DNA of 49,715 nucleotides from Methanomassiliicoccus sp. (GTDB lineage Archaea; Thermoplasmatota; Thermoplasmata; Methanomassiliicoccales; Methanomassiliicoccaceae): contig JAAYAX010000009.1 in assembly GCA_012719175.1 (NCBI GenBank), forward strand, positions 1-49,715. The letters run 5' to 3'. Of the stretch, positions 8,868 through 15,925 are shown in pieces. Positions within the stretch are counted from its first letter, which is position 1, and the number at the start of each line of letters is the position of its first letter. Made by a program: the position numbers and the translations under genes. Under the pieces are notes generated by a model. That model was given only the letters and a program-made list of their open reading frames with translations, was not told the DNA's origin and did no database searches.

Positions 8868-9129
8868 TTGAGAATGTCCAAGGGGGGTAATAATAGCTAT
8901 CCAATCCCCTAATGGACTGGATTGACCGGAACGGACTGGGACGGAACATCGCGACCCTACATCGTAGGCGGTCCTGCTCCGCGGGCGTATGATGAATTAT
9001 CGCCCCATCTATGTCGGGTCGTTTGTATTTGAGCACATCTTGCGGTCCCACTCTGGATGGCAGTGGGGGCTCGCTCGTCGGGATCAACTACCGCAAGTGT
9101 GATGACCCCGCGCGTTATGAGGTGGTTCT

Positions 9130-10188
9130 GTGAGATATGGCATCGTCGTGCACGGTCCAGAGGCCCTCGATTCAGGCATGGCCAGGTGGTTCCTGGACCG
9201 CTTGTCCCAGGACCATGAGGTGGAGGCGACACTGGGAGGGGCCATGGGGTTGGCCGCCGTGCTTGACGCAGGCATGGAGGAGCGAATCGATGCGTCACGG
9301 CGGGAGCTTGTCTCCGAGGCCGTGGCGAGGCTGGGCCGTACCAGCGATATTGTTCTTTTGTTAAACTGGTCCAAGGACAGAGGGTCCGGAGAAGCGTTCG
9401 GAAGGTTGGTCTGGGAGCATGTACCTCCTGCCCTACGCTGTCCCATGGTGCAGGCGGACAGGGATTTCTTCATTGTTTGGGAGGGGAAACTGAACAAGGA
9501 GCTGGCCTCGCTGTTCCGGGAGCGGGACCTAGATAGGATAAGGGCCCCTCTATCTTGTGAGCAGCGGGAGGGCGTCCGCGCCATCAGCGGCGTGCGGCCC
9601 GGGGAGAACATCTGGATCAATGGTACTGTGGTCGGTCGAGCTACATCAGACGATGTCACCATCAGGATGTGCGGCGGCCGCCTATACTTCGAGGGGGTCG
9701 ACGTCAAGGCCCATGGCCTGGAGAGAGTGAGGGTGACGGACCTGGGTACGGCCATCATCCGTTCGGGCTCGGTACGAAGAACAAGCTCCCCCGCCCGGGC
9801 AGTAGGGACGGCCGGAGGGAGCAGGCTGATCCTCGTGGACCATAAGGGTGAGGATTCCATCTTCAGGGCTCGGGGGTCCCGGGCGGCGGTCACCGTAGGG
9901 GACGATACGACCCGAGTGTGCTCAGCTCTCCTTGCTCGTCTGGGGGTACCAGTCATAGGTATTGTGGATGGGGACGAGGATGGCATATGCACCGATAGCT
10001 CCTTCGCTCCCGGCACTATGATAGTAAAGCTCAGGCCGGGCAACGATGATCAGTTGGGTGAAAAGGTCCGAGCAGAGATATTTCACGGCGGCGATGAGAC
10101 GGAGTACGACGGCGATCTTTCGGCCCTTGCCGAGCGCATCGCCCGCATGGCCGGACCGTCATTGTTGGACGTCACTAGAATGATCTGA
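9130..10188 (+). CDS. DUF2117 domain protein
   Basis: 352 residues from a GTG start (MRYGIVVHGPE). The N-terminal half (GIVVHGPEALDSG, then LGGAMGLAAVLDAG) matches my memory of DUF2117, an uncharacterised family found mostly in methanogenic archaea. The middle (ENIWINGTVVGRATSDDVTI) looks like a beta-rich domain. The C-terminal half contains IGIVDGDEDGICTD, an acidic possible metal or nucleotide site reminiscent of Toprim-like folds, though this is inference from the alternating strand/acidic pattern. No known reaction. It stands alone on the plus strand between pyrB and the TrmB-like regulator. Confidence 0.75.
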   Translation: MRYGIVVHGPEALDSGMARWFLDRLSQDHEVEATLGGAMGLAAVLDAGMEERIDASRRELVSEAVARLGRTSDIVLLLNWSKDRGSGEAFGRLVWEHVPPALRCPMVQADRDFFIVWEGKLNKELASLFRERDLDRIRAPLSCEQREGVRAISGVRPGENIWINGTVVGRATSDDVTIRMCGGRLYFEGVDVKAHGLERVRVTDLGTAIIRSGSVRRTSSPARAVGTAGGSRLILVDHKGEDSIFRARGSRAAVTVGDDTTRVCSALLARLGVPVIGIVDGDEDGICTDSSFAPGTMIVKLRPGNDDQLGEKVRAEIFHGGDETEYDGDLSALAERIARMAGPSLLDVTRMI

Positions 10189-10247
10189 AGTTCGGAACGA
10201 TCGGCGTTCGGAAAGATCCAGTAGGAACGAATCTCCATCGGGGATCT

Positions 10248-10622
10248 TCAAACTATGTCGTTCGCAGAACGTTCATCGAATCGGGCCATCGCGTCCCTCA
10301 TGCGCTCGTTCCATTCTCCGATGCACCTCTCTATCTTTGACCTCAATACGTCCCGGTCGATGGTGCTGTAGACGTGGTAGTAGCCCCCCTTCTCCAGGCT
10401 CCTGGTCTCACGTATGCACATGCCGCAGCTCAGGAGCTTCTGTAAAGCCCTGTACACCTTTGAACGTTCCACCCCCATGAGGTCGGCCAATTCATCAGCT
10501 CGCATGGGCCCTTGCTTGAAGGCGGAGCGGAAAACCTCAACTTCGAAATCATTGAGGCTAAAGGCACACTGGACGATGTCCTTGCATGTGGATATGGACG
10601 ATATGGGTTTCTGCGGTGACAA
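10248..10622 (-). CDS. TrmB/MarR-like winged-helix regulator
   Basis: 124 residues. It has a clear winged HTH: FEVEVFRSAFKQGPMRADEL, then MGVERSKVYRALQKLLSCGM, then a wing GGYYHVYS, and a C-terminal coiled helix rich in R/E. This matches TrmB-type HTH domains without the sugar-binding domain. Two cysteines (CKDIVQC) near the N-terminus and another pair (CGMCI) in the recognition-helix/wing junction could sense redox or sulfur state; that is inference. It is divergent from tusA, with about 100 bases between them, so it is the natural candidate regulator of the sulfur-relay cluster and of itself. Confidence 0.82.
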   Translation of the reverse strand: MSPQKPISSISTCKDIVQCAFSLNDFEVEVFRSAFKQGPMRADELADLMGVERSKVYRALQKLLSCGMCIRETRSLEKGGYYHVYSTIDRDVLRSKIERCIGEWNERMRDAMARFDERSANDIV

Positions 10623-10678
10623 TCAGCTGGCACCCCACGTATCCTTACCGTTCATGGCAAATCATTATAAAGCATCGG

Positions 10679-10687
10679 TTATATATA
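10679..10687 (+). promoter_or_regulatory. TATA box upstream of tusA
   Basis: TTATATATA in an otherwise GC-rich region. The predicted transcript start near 10710 gives a short leader before the ATG at 10726. It lies in the intergenic space shared with the divergent TrmB-like gene, where a second AT-rich stretch (TCATTATAAAG) sits about 15 bases to the left. Confidence 0.65.
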
Positions 10688-10725
10688 GTTAGTGAAAAAC
10701 CGTGCAAAACCGTGGATGTGAAGCT

Positions 10726-10950
10726 ATGGTGGAAGTATTGGATGCGAAGGGGCTCATGTGCCCCATGCCCATCGTCCAGTTGGCTAAAAAGTTCAAGACC
10801 ATGAACGTGGGGGACGAGATAGAGCTACTGGCGACCGATGTGGGCTCCAAGGCGGACGTGCCAGCATGGTGTCAGAGGACCGGCAACGAACTGGTGGAGA
10901 CCCGCGAAGAGAACGGGGTCTACATCTATCGCATAAAGAAGCTTAAGTGA
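10726..10950 (+). CDS. tusA: TusA/SirA-family sulfur carrier protein
   Basis: 74 residues from ATG 10726; an in-frame GTG at 10702 would lie at the transcript start and is less likely. The TusA hallmark is present: LDAKGLMCPMPIVQLAKK, with the persulfide-bearing Cys in CPMP followed by the amphipathic helix, and GDEIELLATD at the second strand. A second conserved Cys lies in PAWCQ. TusA proteins carry sulfane sulfur as a persulfide between sulfur donors and acceptors. It leads the run of DsrE/F/H-like genes downstream, which fits a sulfur-transfer function. Confidence 0.94.
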   Translation: MVEVLDAKGLMCPMPIVQLAKKFKTMNVGDEIELLATDVGSKADVPAWCQRTGNELVETREENGVYIYRIKKLK

Positions 10951-11047
10951 TAGCGTGAGAGAGGCCAGGGATGATACCTTCAAGCATGCAATCCTGAGTT
11001 CGCAAGAGATGAGCTAGCATTTGGAATGAAATAACGGAGGCACTTTG

Positions 11048-11458
11048 ATGGCAGATACGAAGAAATTGATGATCGTCGTTTCTGAGGGGACATTCGACAA
11101 GGGAATGATGGCGATGATGATCGCCAACACCGCCGCGAGCATGGGGATGGATGTGCATATTTTCTTCTCCTTCTTTGGCTTGAACCTCCTCAAGAAAGGA
11201 GCGAAGCCGAAGCTGCCTGGTATGTATAGGCTGTTCACCGGTATGTTCGTGAAGCGCATGGCCAACGTTGGCGTGGGCAACTTCTCGGACCAGCTTACGA
11301 TGGCCCTGGACCTGGGCGTGAACTTGTACGGCTGCAGCACCACCATGGAGCTCATGAACGTTACCCAGGACAAGATGGTGGATGGGGTGAAGGTCCTGGG
11401 TGCCGCAGGGTTCCTGGACCTTGCCGCGGACTCCGACATGCAGTACTTCATCGGGTGA
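11048..11458 (+). CDS. DsrE/DsrF/DsrH-like family protein (DsrE2-like)
   Basis: 136 residues. The ATG at 11048 follows an ACGGAGG site with seven-base spacing. A hydrophobic N-terminus (KLMIVVSEGTFDKGMMAMMI, then MDVHIFFSFFGLNLL) and the motif YGCSTTMELMNV near residue 100 are typical of the DsrE2-like family (Pfam DrsE_2 type), whose Cys can bear a persulfide. It probably works with TusA in cytoplasmic sulfur transfer, perhaps membrane-associated through its hydrophobic segments. Second gene of the cluster, about 100 bases after tusA. The exact donor is unknown. Confidence 0.88.
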   Translation: MADTKKLMIVVSEGTFDKGMMAMMIANTAASMGMDVHIFFSFFGLNLLKKGAKPKLPGMYRLFTGMFVKRMANVGVGNFSDQLTMALDLGVNLYGCSTTMELMNVTQDKMVDGVKVLGAAGFLDLAADSDMQYFIG

Positions 11459-11463
11459 GATCT

Positions 11464-11763
11464 ATGTCCACTCTGTTCATATTGTTGAAGGCCCCCCATG
11501 AGTACCACTCGCTTGACGCCATGGCCGCTCTGGGTGGGGAGGATAAGATCGGAGCGTTGCTCCTTGAGGATGCTACTTTGTACTCGGTCTTCAAGGATAA
11601 GAAGGAAGAGATCGCCGATGTCGCGGACGAGATATTCGTGATGGGGGACGATCTTCAAGCGCGAGGCTTCAAGCTACGGCCAGGAGAGGGATTCCAGGAG
11701 ATCGATTATCCAAGGGCGGTCGATCTGATCATGGAAGACTATGACAAGACGATAACCCTGTGA
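11464..11763 (+). CDS. DsrH/TusB-like protein without cysteine
   Basis: 99 residues from ATG 11464, six bases after the previous stop; the in-frame GTG at 11455 overlaps the upstream gene. The fold pattern STLFILLKAPHEY, IGALLLEDATLYSV, ADEIFVMGDDLQARG resembles DsrH/TusB, the smallest subunit of the DsrEFH/TusBCD heterohexamer. No cysteine is present, so it would be a structural rather than catalytic subunit. DsrH/TusB family members often carry a Cys, so this is a notable absence. Operon position between the two other DsrE-like genes supports the assignment. Confidence 0.75.
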   Translation: MSTLFILLKAPHEYHSLDAMAALGGEDKIGALLLEDATLYSVFKDKKEEIADVADEIFVMGDDLQARGFKLRPGEGFQEIDYPRAVDLIMEDYDKTITL

Positions 11764-11773
11764 GGTGCGGAAG

Positions 11774-12130
11774 ATGGGTACGTTGTGCATACAATTGAGG
11801 ACCGGCACCATGATGAACATGGACACCAACGTGGCGGTAAAGCTAGCAAGAGCGGCTATGGACAAGGGCCACAAGGTCACGGTGTTCGGATACGGGGAAG
11901 GGGTCTTCCTCATCAAGGAGGGACAGGACCCCAAGCGCTTCCCCAACGTGGGGAAGGAAGTGCAGTCCATGACCAAGGAAGGATTGGAGGTGGCGGTGTG
12001 CGAGACCTGTTGCAACGCCCGGGGCTTCAAGAGGGGAGAGGAGATACCCGGCACCAAGATCGGCAGCATTACCAACGACTTCTCCCGAATGGCATCCGAG
12101 GCTGACCGGCTGGTCACGATAGCGAGGTGA
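11774..12130 (+). CDS. DsrE/TusD-like sulfur relay subunit
   Basis: 118 residues from ATG 11774, with GAGGTG ahead. The N-terminal strand and helix are LCIQLRTGTMMNMDTNVAVKLARAA. The key segment VCETCCNARGF near residue 77 matches the DsrE/TusD motif in which a Cys shortly before an ARG turn is the persulfide carrier. Three cysteines cluster here. It should form the catalytic subunit of a DsrEFH-like complex with its neighbours. The next gene starts five bases after its stop, so operon membership is firm. Confidence 0.87.
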   Translation: MGTLCIQLRTGTMMNMDTNVAVKLARAAMDKGHKVTVFGYGEGVFLIKEGQDPKRFPNVGKEVQSMTKEGLEVAVCETCCNARGFKRGEEIPGTKIGSITNDFSRMASEADRLVTIAR

Positions 12131-12134
12131 GTAG

Positions 12135-12494
12135 ATGGCCGAGAGCTTGTTGGTATTGATCACCAAGGGACCGTACGGGCTGGAGGAGGCCTTCGCAGGT
12201 GCGAGGCTTGCCCTGGGATGCAAGGTCAGCGGCATTATGGAGAACGCGACCATACTTCTCATCGGGGACGGAACCCTCAACGCATGCAAGGACCAGAGAT
12301 CGGAGGCGGTGGGAATGCCATCCAACCTGGCCGCGCTACAGGACTTCATGGACCTGGATGGCGTCATCTACTGCGTGGAGCAGGACCTGCGCCAAAGGGT
12401 GGACGACACAGAGGTCCTGGAAGGTGTGAACATGATCACCTGGGAGCAGGCCAGAGAGGTCATAAGCACCTACCAGTTGGTGAACACCTTCTAA
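12135..12494 (+). CDS. DsrF/TusC-like sulfur relay subunit
   Basis: 119 residues. The layout (LLVLITKGPYGLEEAFAGARLAL, ATILLIGDGTLNACKDQ, then VIYCVEQDLRQR) is that of the DsrF/TusC branch of the DsrE fold: an early glycine-rich turn, a helix, a central strand ending in GDG and a late Cys-containing strand. Together with the preceding two genes it would build a DsrEFH-type complex that passes sulfur to or from TusA. It ends with TAA and is followed after 43 bases by arcS with its own likely promoter. Confidence 0.84.
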   Translation: MAESLLVLITKGPYGLEEAFAGARLALGCKVSGIMENATILLIGDGTLNACKDQRSEAVGMPSNLAALQDFMDLDGVIYCVEQDLRQRVDDTEVLEGVNMITWEQAREVISTYQLVNTF

Positions 12495-12508
12495 ACACCT
12501 TCACATTG

Positions 12509-12516
12509 TTTTTTAA
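12509..12516 (+). promoter_or_regulatory. TATA-like element ahead of arcS
   Basis: TTTTTTAA centred 25 bases before the arcS ATG at 12538. No Shine-Dalgarno precedes the ATG, so the gene is probably transcribed from here as a leaderless mRNA, independently of the sulfur cluster. Confidence 0.5.
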
Positions 12517-12537
12517 GGAAGAGCCCAATCAACGTTC

Positions 12538-14265
12538 ATGCTCGATATCATCGACCGCTCTGGACCTGCCCGTTCCGGCAGATGGTCGTTCGGACAGACC
12601 AAGGTCGATCTCCCCAACATATTGTTCGTGGATACCCCGGTCCATCGGCCCCCTAGCTACGCAGATCTTACCATAACCAGTGGAGAGCGAATCTCTATCC
12701 AGGGATCGGGAGAGGAGGAGTACGGCGGCTTCGAGCAGAGGATTATCAAACCTAATGACTCCTTCCGCGAGGTTGCTTCCCTGGAGGAGGGTGACAAGGT
12801 CGTTATCGTCCGGGGAAGGAATTGCGAGGGACTGTGGGAGCGGGAGGAGGAGGTCTTTGTGCTGGGGAACGCCTTCGAGCTCAGAAGGGACGCACGGACC
12901 TTCGTGGAGAACCTCGTGGCGCTGCGGAAGGCCGTGGGTCCGTCCAAGCTCATATATGCCCCGGGACTTATGGAGCCTTCTAACCTGGCCCTGTTGGCCT
13001 ACATGGGTGTGGACCTCTTCGACTCCTCGCTTCCCCTATATCAGGCGGCCAGGGGCAGGGTTCTCCTGACGGAGGGTGCCGTGAAGGCCGATGATGCCAT
13101 GTGGCTGATGGAAAGCTCGGGGACGGTTGAAGCGCAAAATCTCCAGGCAGCATGGTCAGAGCTGCTTCTGGTGCGACACATGCTCCGGGTCGGTCGTCTC
13201 CGGGAACTGGTGGAGACGAGAGTTACCGCCAGCCCCTGGATGGTGGCCGCTCTGCGGATATTCGATCTGGAGCACTACGCACACCAGGAAAGGCTCACGT
13301 CGGTTCTCGGTCCCCGCTTCTACTGCAATTCCAAGGCCTCATTGTTCCGGCCGGACGTGTGGAGGTTTCGCCGGAGGATGATGGAGAGATGGGAACCTGC
13401 TCCTCACAAAAAGGTCCTCTTGCTGATACCCTGCTCGGCCAAGAAGCCGTACTACACATCCAAGAGCCATCGGTTATTCGAGGAGGTCCTGCTCTCCATT
13501 CCCAACTCATGTGCCGTGCAGGAGATGATATTGACATCTCCTCTGGGTGCGGTCCCTCGGGAGCTGGAACTGTTCTATCCTGCCTCCCAGTATGATATAC
13601 CGGTCACGGGAAACTGGGACCGCGAGGAGGTCAGCATGATACAGGAACTTGTAGGCAAGGCCGCCAGCTACGGTTTCCAGGCAACAATATCCCATCTCGG
13701 CTCGGAGAGCGGTTTCGTGGGCGAGGTCCTCGATTGTGTTGATACCACACAGGGCCAGGGCACCACGGCCCCGGAGTCCTTGGAGCGTCTGAGGAAGGTG
13801 CTGATGGAGGCATGTGGGAATGCGGACAAGGCCCCGCGGGCGCAGGACCGGGTTGAATTTCTCCGTTCGCAGGCCCGCTTCCAGTTCGGCAAGGAGGGAG
13901 GTGTGCTCCTGGACGGGTGTACGGTCGTAGGGAAGTACCCCTATCTGAAATTTCTACGCGAAGGCGTTCAATTGGGTATGCTCACCCCGGAGCGGGGCAT
14001 GCTCTCCTTGACCATGGAAGGCGGGGAGGTCCTGAGGGGACAGAACATCAACGTTGTTCGCATGGGGGATTTCGATCTGGGAGGCAATCTCTTCGCTGTC
14101 GGGATAAATGATGCCGATGAAGGGATCCGGGCAGGGGACGAGGTCGTCATACTCAGGGGCGAGGAGGTAGAAGGGGTAGGCGTGGCGGCCATGTCCGGGG
14201 AGGAGATGGTGCGGCTGAAGCGGGGAGAGGCGGTGCGGGTCCGGCACAAGCGGAAGAGGAAGTAA
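12538..14265 (+). CDS. arcS: Archaeosine synthase (glutamine amidinotransferase type)
   Basis: 575 residues, full length for ArcS/TgtA2. The ArcS-specific motif PCSAKKPYYTSKSH is at about residues 298-311. The N-terminal part is a degenerate TGT-like domain (TKVDLPNILFVDTP, then IYAPGLMEPSNLALLAYMGVDLFDSSLP). The C-terminal about 75 residues form a PUA RNA-binding domain (VVRMGDFDLGGNLFAVGINDADEGI). ArcS converts preQ0 inserted at position 15 of archaeal tRNA into archaeosine, using glutamine. The tgtA partner is not in the window. Confidence 0.93.
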   Translation: MLDIIDRSGPARSGRWSFGQTKVDLPNILFVDTPVHRPPSYADLTITSGERISIQGSGEEEYGGFEQRIIKPNDSFREVASLEEGDKVVIVRGRNCEGLWEREEEVFVLGNAFELRRDARTFVENLVALRKAVGPSKLIYAPGLMEPSNLALLAYMGVDLFDSSLPLYQAARGRVLLTEGAVKADDAMWLMESSGTVEAQNLQAAWSELLLVRHMLRVGRLRELVETRVTASPWMVAALRIFDLEHYAHQERLTSVLGPRFYCNSKASLFRPDVWRFRRRMMERWEPAPHKKVLLLIPCSAKKPYYTSKSHRLFEEVLLSIPNSCAVQEMILTSPLGAVPRELELFYPASQYDIPVTGNWDREEVSMIQELVGKAASYGFQATISHLGSESGFVGEVLDCVDTTQGQGTTAPESLERLRKVLMEACGNADKAPRAQDRVEFLRSQARFQFGKEGGVLLDGCTVVGKYPYLKFLREGVQLGMLTPERGMLSLTMEGGEVLRGQNINVVRMGDFDLGGNLFAVGINDADEGIRAGDEVVILRGEEVEGVGVAAMSGEEMVRLKRGEAVRVRHKRKRK

Positions 14266-14340
14266 GCGGTTTCGGTACGAACGTTACAATCCAGACAGCG
14301 AAACGGGGTTCCGGTTTTCGGTCACCTCCGGCCGTTCTGC

Positions 14341-14348
14341 ATATTAAA
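14341..14348 (+). promoter_or_regulatory. TATA-like element of a putative small transcription unit
   Basis: ATATTAAA. A transcript from about 14368 would run to the hairpin and T-run ending near 14525, giving an RNA of roughly 155 nt. Support is the spacing of the two signals only. Confidence 0.35.
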
Positions 14349-14472
14349 TGAAGAACGGTTTCCATGATCAGTGGTGTGACAATGGACTCCGGTGACGAGG
14401 AAGACAACAGTTGGGAAGATGTCTACCATGCCAATGGAGTAAGTTGTAACATCGATATTGTGTCATCCCCAA

Positions 14473-14525
14473 ACGAGCCTGGGGTTTGCCCAGCCCCGCT
14501 CGTAAATCCCTTCTTTTTTTCTTTC
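14473..14525 (+). terminator. Hairpin plus T-rich tract (intrinsic-terminator-like)
   Basis: Outer stem ACGAGC (14473-14478) pairs with GCTCGT (14498-14503). Inside, GGGG (14481-14484) pairs with CCCC (14494-14497), or alternatively CTGGG pairs with CCCAG. A pyrimidine run with seven or more consecutive T follows (14511-14525). It resembles a factor-independent terminator; archaeal polymerase mainly needs the T tract. Confidence 0.5.
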
Positions 14526-14653
14526 AATCCTAAGCAAAGATGGTCATCGAGCAGTGCAAAGACCCTTGATGCCTTCGCCTGAAGGCCTGTGACATAGATA
14601 CCAACTTTTCTGCTTGAGATGCATAAACGGACGCTTAGGAAACTCTGATCGAA

Positions 14654-14705
14654 CTAGAGGGGCGGTGCCCCACACGTCGCTTTTGCTAGCCCTTCCTCTA
14701 GGGCT
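14654..14705. other. Competing hairpins, possible structured RNA or attenuator
   Basis: Three inverted repeats overlap. GGGGC-ggt-GCCCC lies at 14659-14671. AGCCCT-tcctct-AGGGCT lies at 14688-14705. A long-range pair joins CTAGAGG (14654-14660) to CCTCTAG (14695-14701). The long-range stem uses bases of both short hairpins, so the two states exclude each other. A T-rich CTTTTGC follows. It lies upstream of the small membrane protein gene but before that gene's TATA box. Confidence 0.4.
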
Positions 14706-14853
14706 CTTTTGCTAAGCCAGTATATGATCGTCATCATTTCTGATGCACCTATCTCGATCCGATCCATGGGGGTGCGGAACGCCGACGATGGTAAGTAATA
14801 TATACTCATTGGTGCATTTGATACTTTGGTGCAATGGTGATTTGGTGACAAAT

Positions 14854-15195
14854 ATGACGGATAACATGACACCAGACGATGTTGGGAGCGATACCAAATT
14901 TCGCGAGAACGTTAGACGCCAGCTCCTGGAGAAGGGTGCTGAGGGAACAACGGATCCAAAGGACGCCTATGTTCCCATGGTCGAAATGGACCCTAGCGAG
15001 GGACGGGCCGTAAGATGGTTCGGCTCGGTAATAGGGGCCGGCCTGCTGCTGATAGGGGCCTTCTGGTTCCTGGACATACTCGGCTACAGGTTTCCATGGT
15101 ACACAATATTCCCGGTACTGGCCATGTTCGTGGGTGCATTCTTCCTGGCCGCTGCGTACGCCACGCGTGGGAACCATGAGAAGAGGGGCAGGTAG
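14854..15195 (+). CDS. Small two-helix membrane protein
   Basis: 113 residues from ATG 14854, chosen because GGTGA lies five bases upstream and a TATA box (14796-14804) sits about 50 bases before it; the longer frame from 14743 would start upstream of that TATA. A charged N-terminal half (residues 1-50) precedes two adjacent transmembrane helices (VIGAGLLLIGAFWFLDIL and a second spanning FPVLAMFVGAFFLAAAYA) and ends in a basic tail RGNHEKRGR. I do not recognise a family. The next gene starts six bases after the stop, so both probably share an operon. It stops with TAG. Confidence 0.75.
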   Translation: MTDNMTPDDVGSDTKFRENVRRQLLEKGAEGTTDPKDAYVPMVEMDPSEGRAVRWFGSVIGAGLLLIGAFWFLDILGYRFPWYTIFPVLAMFVGAFFLAAAYATRGNHEKRGR

Positions 15196-15200
15196 TCCCC

Positions 15201-15584
15201 ATGACCGACGTGACCATCCGCGGAATTGACGACGATGTCTACTCTAACTTTACCGCAGAGGCCAAGAGGCGCAACCTCTCCATAGGAGAGCTCACTACCA
15301 TCGTCATGCGGGCCCTGATCGATGATGTTGGCACGACGAACTACCGCATCGGCAACTTGTCGAGCCTAAACGTCTCCCGGAAGGACCTGGAGTCGTTGAA
15401 GGGCCCGGTCCTGTTCCACAACATAAAGTTGCTGGAGTTCACGGACGATGTAGATTGGAACCTGTTCGACAAGCGAGTAATGTCCATCAAGAACTGTACC
15501 AAGGTCATGATACCTCAATCACTGACCCGGTTCCAGGTACTGACAAAGTGCGCCCAGGTCGGAGAGGTGAAAGCGAAGGGATGA
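15201..15584 (+). CDS. Ribbon-helix-helix-like small protein
   Basis: 127 residues. The N-terminus has a strand TDVTIRGIDDDVYSNF, a helix EAKRRNLSIGELTTIVMRALID: the classic RHH (CopG/MetJ) arrangement of a short strand followed by two helices. The C-terminal 75 residues alternate strands with short helices (VLFHNIKLLEF, VMSIKNCTKVMIP) and are unfamiliar. It could be a DNA-binding regulator or an antitoxin-like protein, with the upstream two-helix membrane protein as its operon partner. No toxin family is recognisable in that partner, so I do not call a toxin-antitoxin pair. Confidence 0.75.
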   Translation: MTDVTIRGIDDDVYSNFTAEAKRRNLSIGELTTIVMRALIDDVGTTNYRIGNLSSLNVSRKDLESLKGPVLFHNIKLLEFTDDVDWNLFDKRVMSIKNCTKVMIPQSLTRFQVLTKCAQVGEVKAKG

Positions 15585-15707
15585 CGGTCAAGAAATGATC
15601 CGAGATCGATCCATTCGTTCATCTAAGGTCTTGGCGTCCGGTCGCCGGAGATGGCCACAAAACGGATACGCAATGGATGACGTGGATCAAGAAAGAAAGG
15701 TGATGGT

Positions 15708-15779
15708 GCAGGTGCCGGGATTCGAACCCGGGCGTTTAGCTTGGAAGGCTAAAATCCTAACCAACTAGATTACACCTGC
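15708..15779 (-). tRNA. tRNA-Gly (anticodon TCC)
   Basis: 72 nt on the minus strand. The acceptor stem GCAGGTG/CACCTGC has seven pairs, the D stem is ATCT/GGAT, the anticodon stem TTAGC/GCTAA has loop CTTCCAA, and the T stem CCGGG/CCCGG has loop TTCGAAT. The anticodon TCC reads GGA/GGG glycine codons. There is no intron and the CCA end is not encoded. Confidence 0.97.
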
Positions 15780-15802
15780 GCGCCCACCCTAATTCACTTC
15801 CC

Positions 15803-15811
15803 CTTTAAAAG
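15803..15811 (-). promoter_or_regulatory. TATA box of tRNA-Gly
   Basis: CTTTTAAAG read on the minus strand, centred 28 bases before the tRNA 5' end. A near-identical 10-mer, CTTTAAAAGG, recurs at 15893-15902 facing the other way. Confidence 0.65.
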
Positions 15812-15892
15812 GATTATTGAACACAAGGGCACTGGCCTAGGCCCGGCTACCAGAATGATGAACATGGGCCGAACCAACTCCACCACCGAGCT

Positions 15893-15900
15893 CTTTAAAA
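15893..15900 (+). promoter_or_regulatory. TATA-like element before a broken small ORF
   Basis: CTTTAAAA lies about 30 bases ahead of ATG 15926, in line with a leaderless archaeal start. It is the same 10-mer as the tRNA-Gly TATA region in opposite orientation, so a duplicated promoter is possible. Confidence 0.4.
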
Positions 15901-15925
15901 GGTAACGACAGTAGGCTTTCAAGAT

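Larger units (their letters stand above)
14266..14853. other. 588-base gene-poor stretch with hairpins and promoter-like signals
   Basis: No convincing protein gene. It contains a TATA-like ATATTAAA (14341-14348), a strong hairpin followed by a T-rich run (14473-14525), a small perfect hairpin GCCTTC-gcct-GAAGGC (14571-14586), and a cluster of mutually exclusive hairpins (14654-14705). The TATA box of the next gene is at 14796-14804. A 72-codon frame from ATG 14364 runs through the terminator-like hairpin and has an unconvincing composition. It may hold one or two small RNAs. Confidence 0.6.

Noticed and set aside
8985-9110. Possible box C/D RNA (ATGATGA near 8990 and GTGATGA near 9098)
   Set aside because: No CTGA D box lies at a suitable distance from either C-like box.
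14364-14582. 72-codon ORF as a protein gene
   Set aside because: It runs through a terminator-like hairpin and T-run, and its composition (SSPNEPG, NPFFFSF, SSSS) is unlike a folded protein. The promoter-like TATA keeps a small RNA possible.
15201-15584. Toxin-antitoxin pair formed by the RHH-like gene and the upstream membrane protein
   Set aside because: The upstream protein shows no toxin family feature, and a six-base gap alone is only operon evidence.
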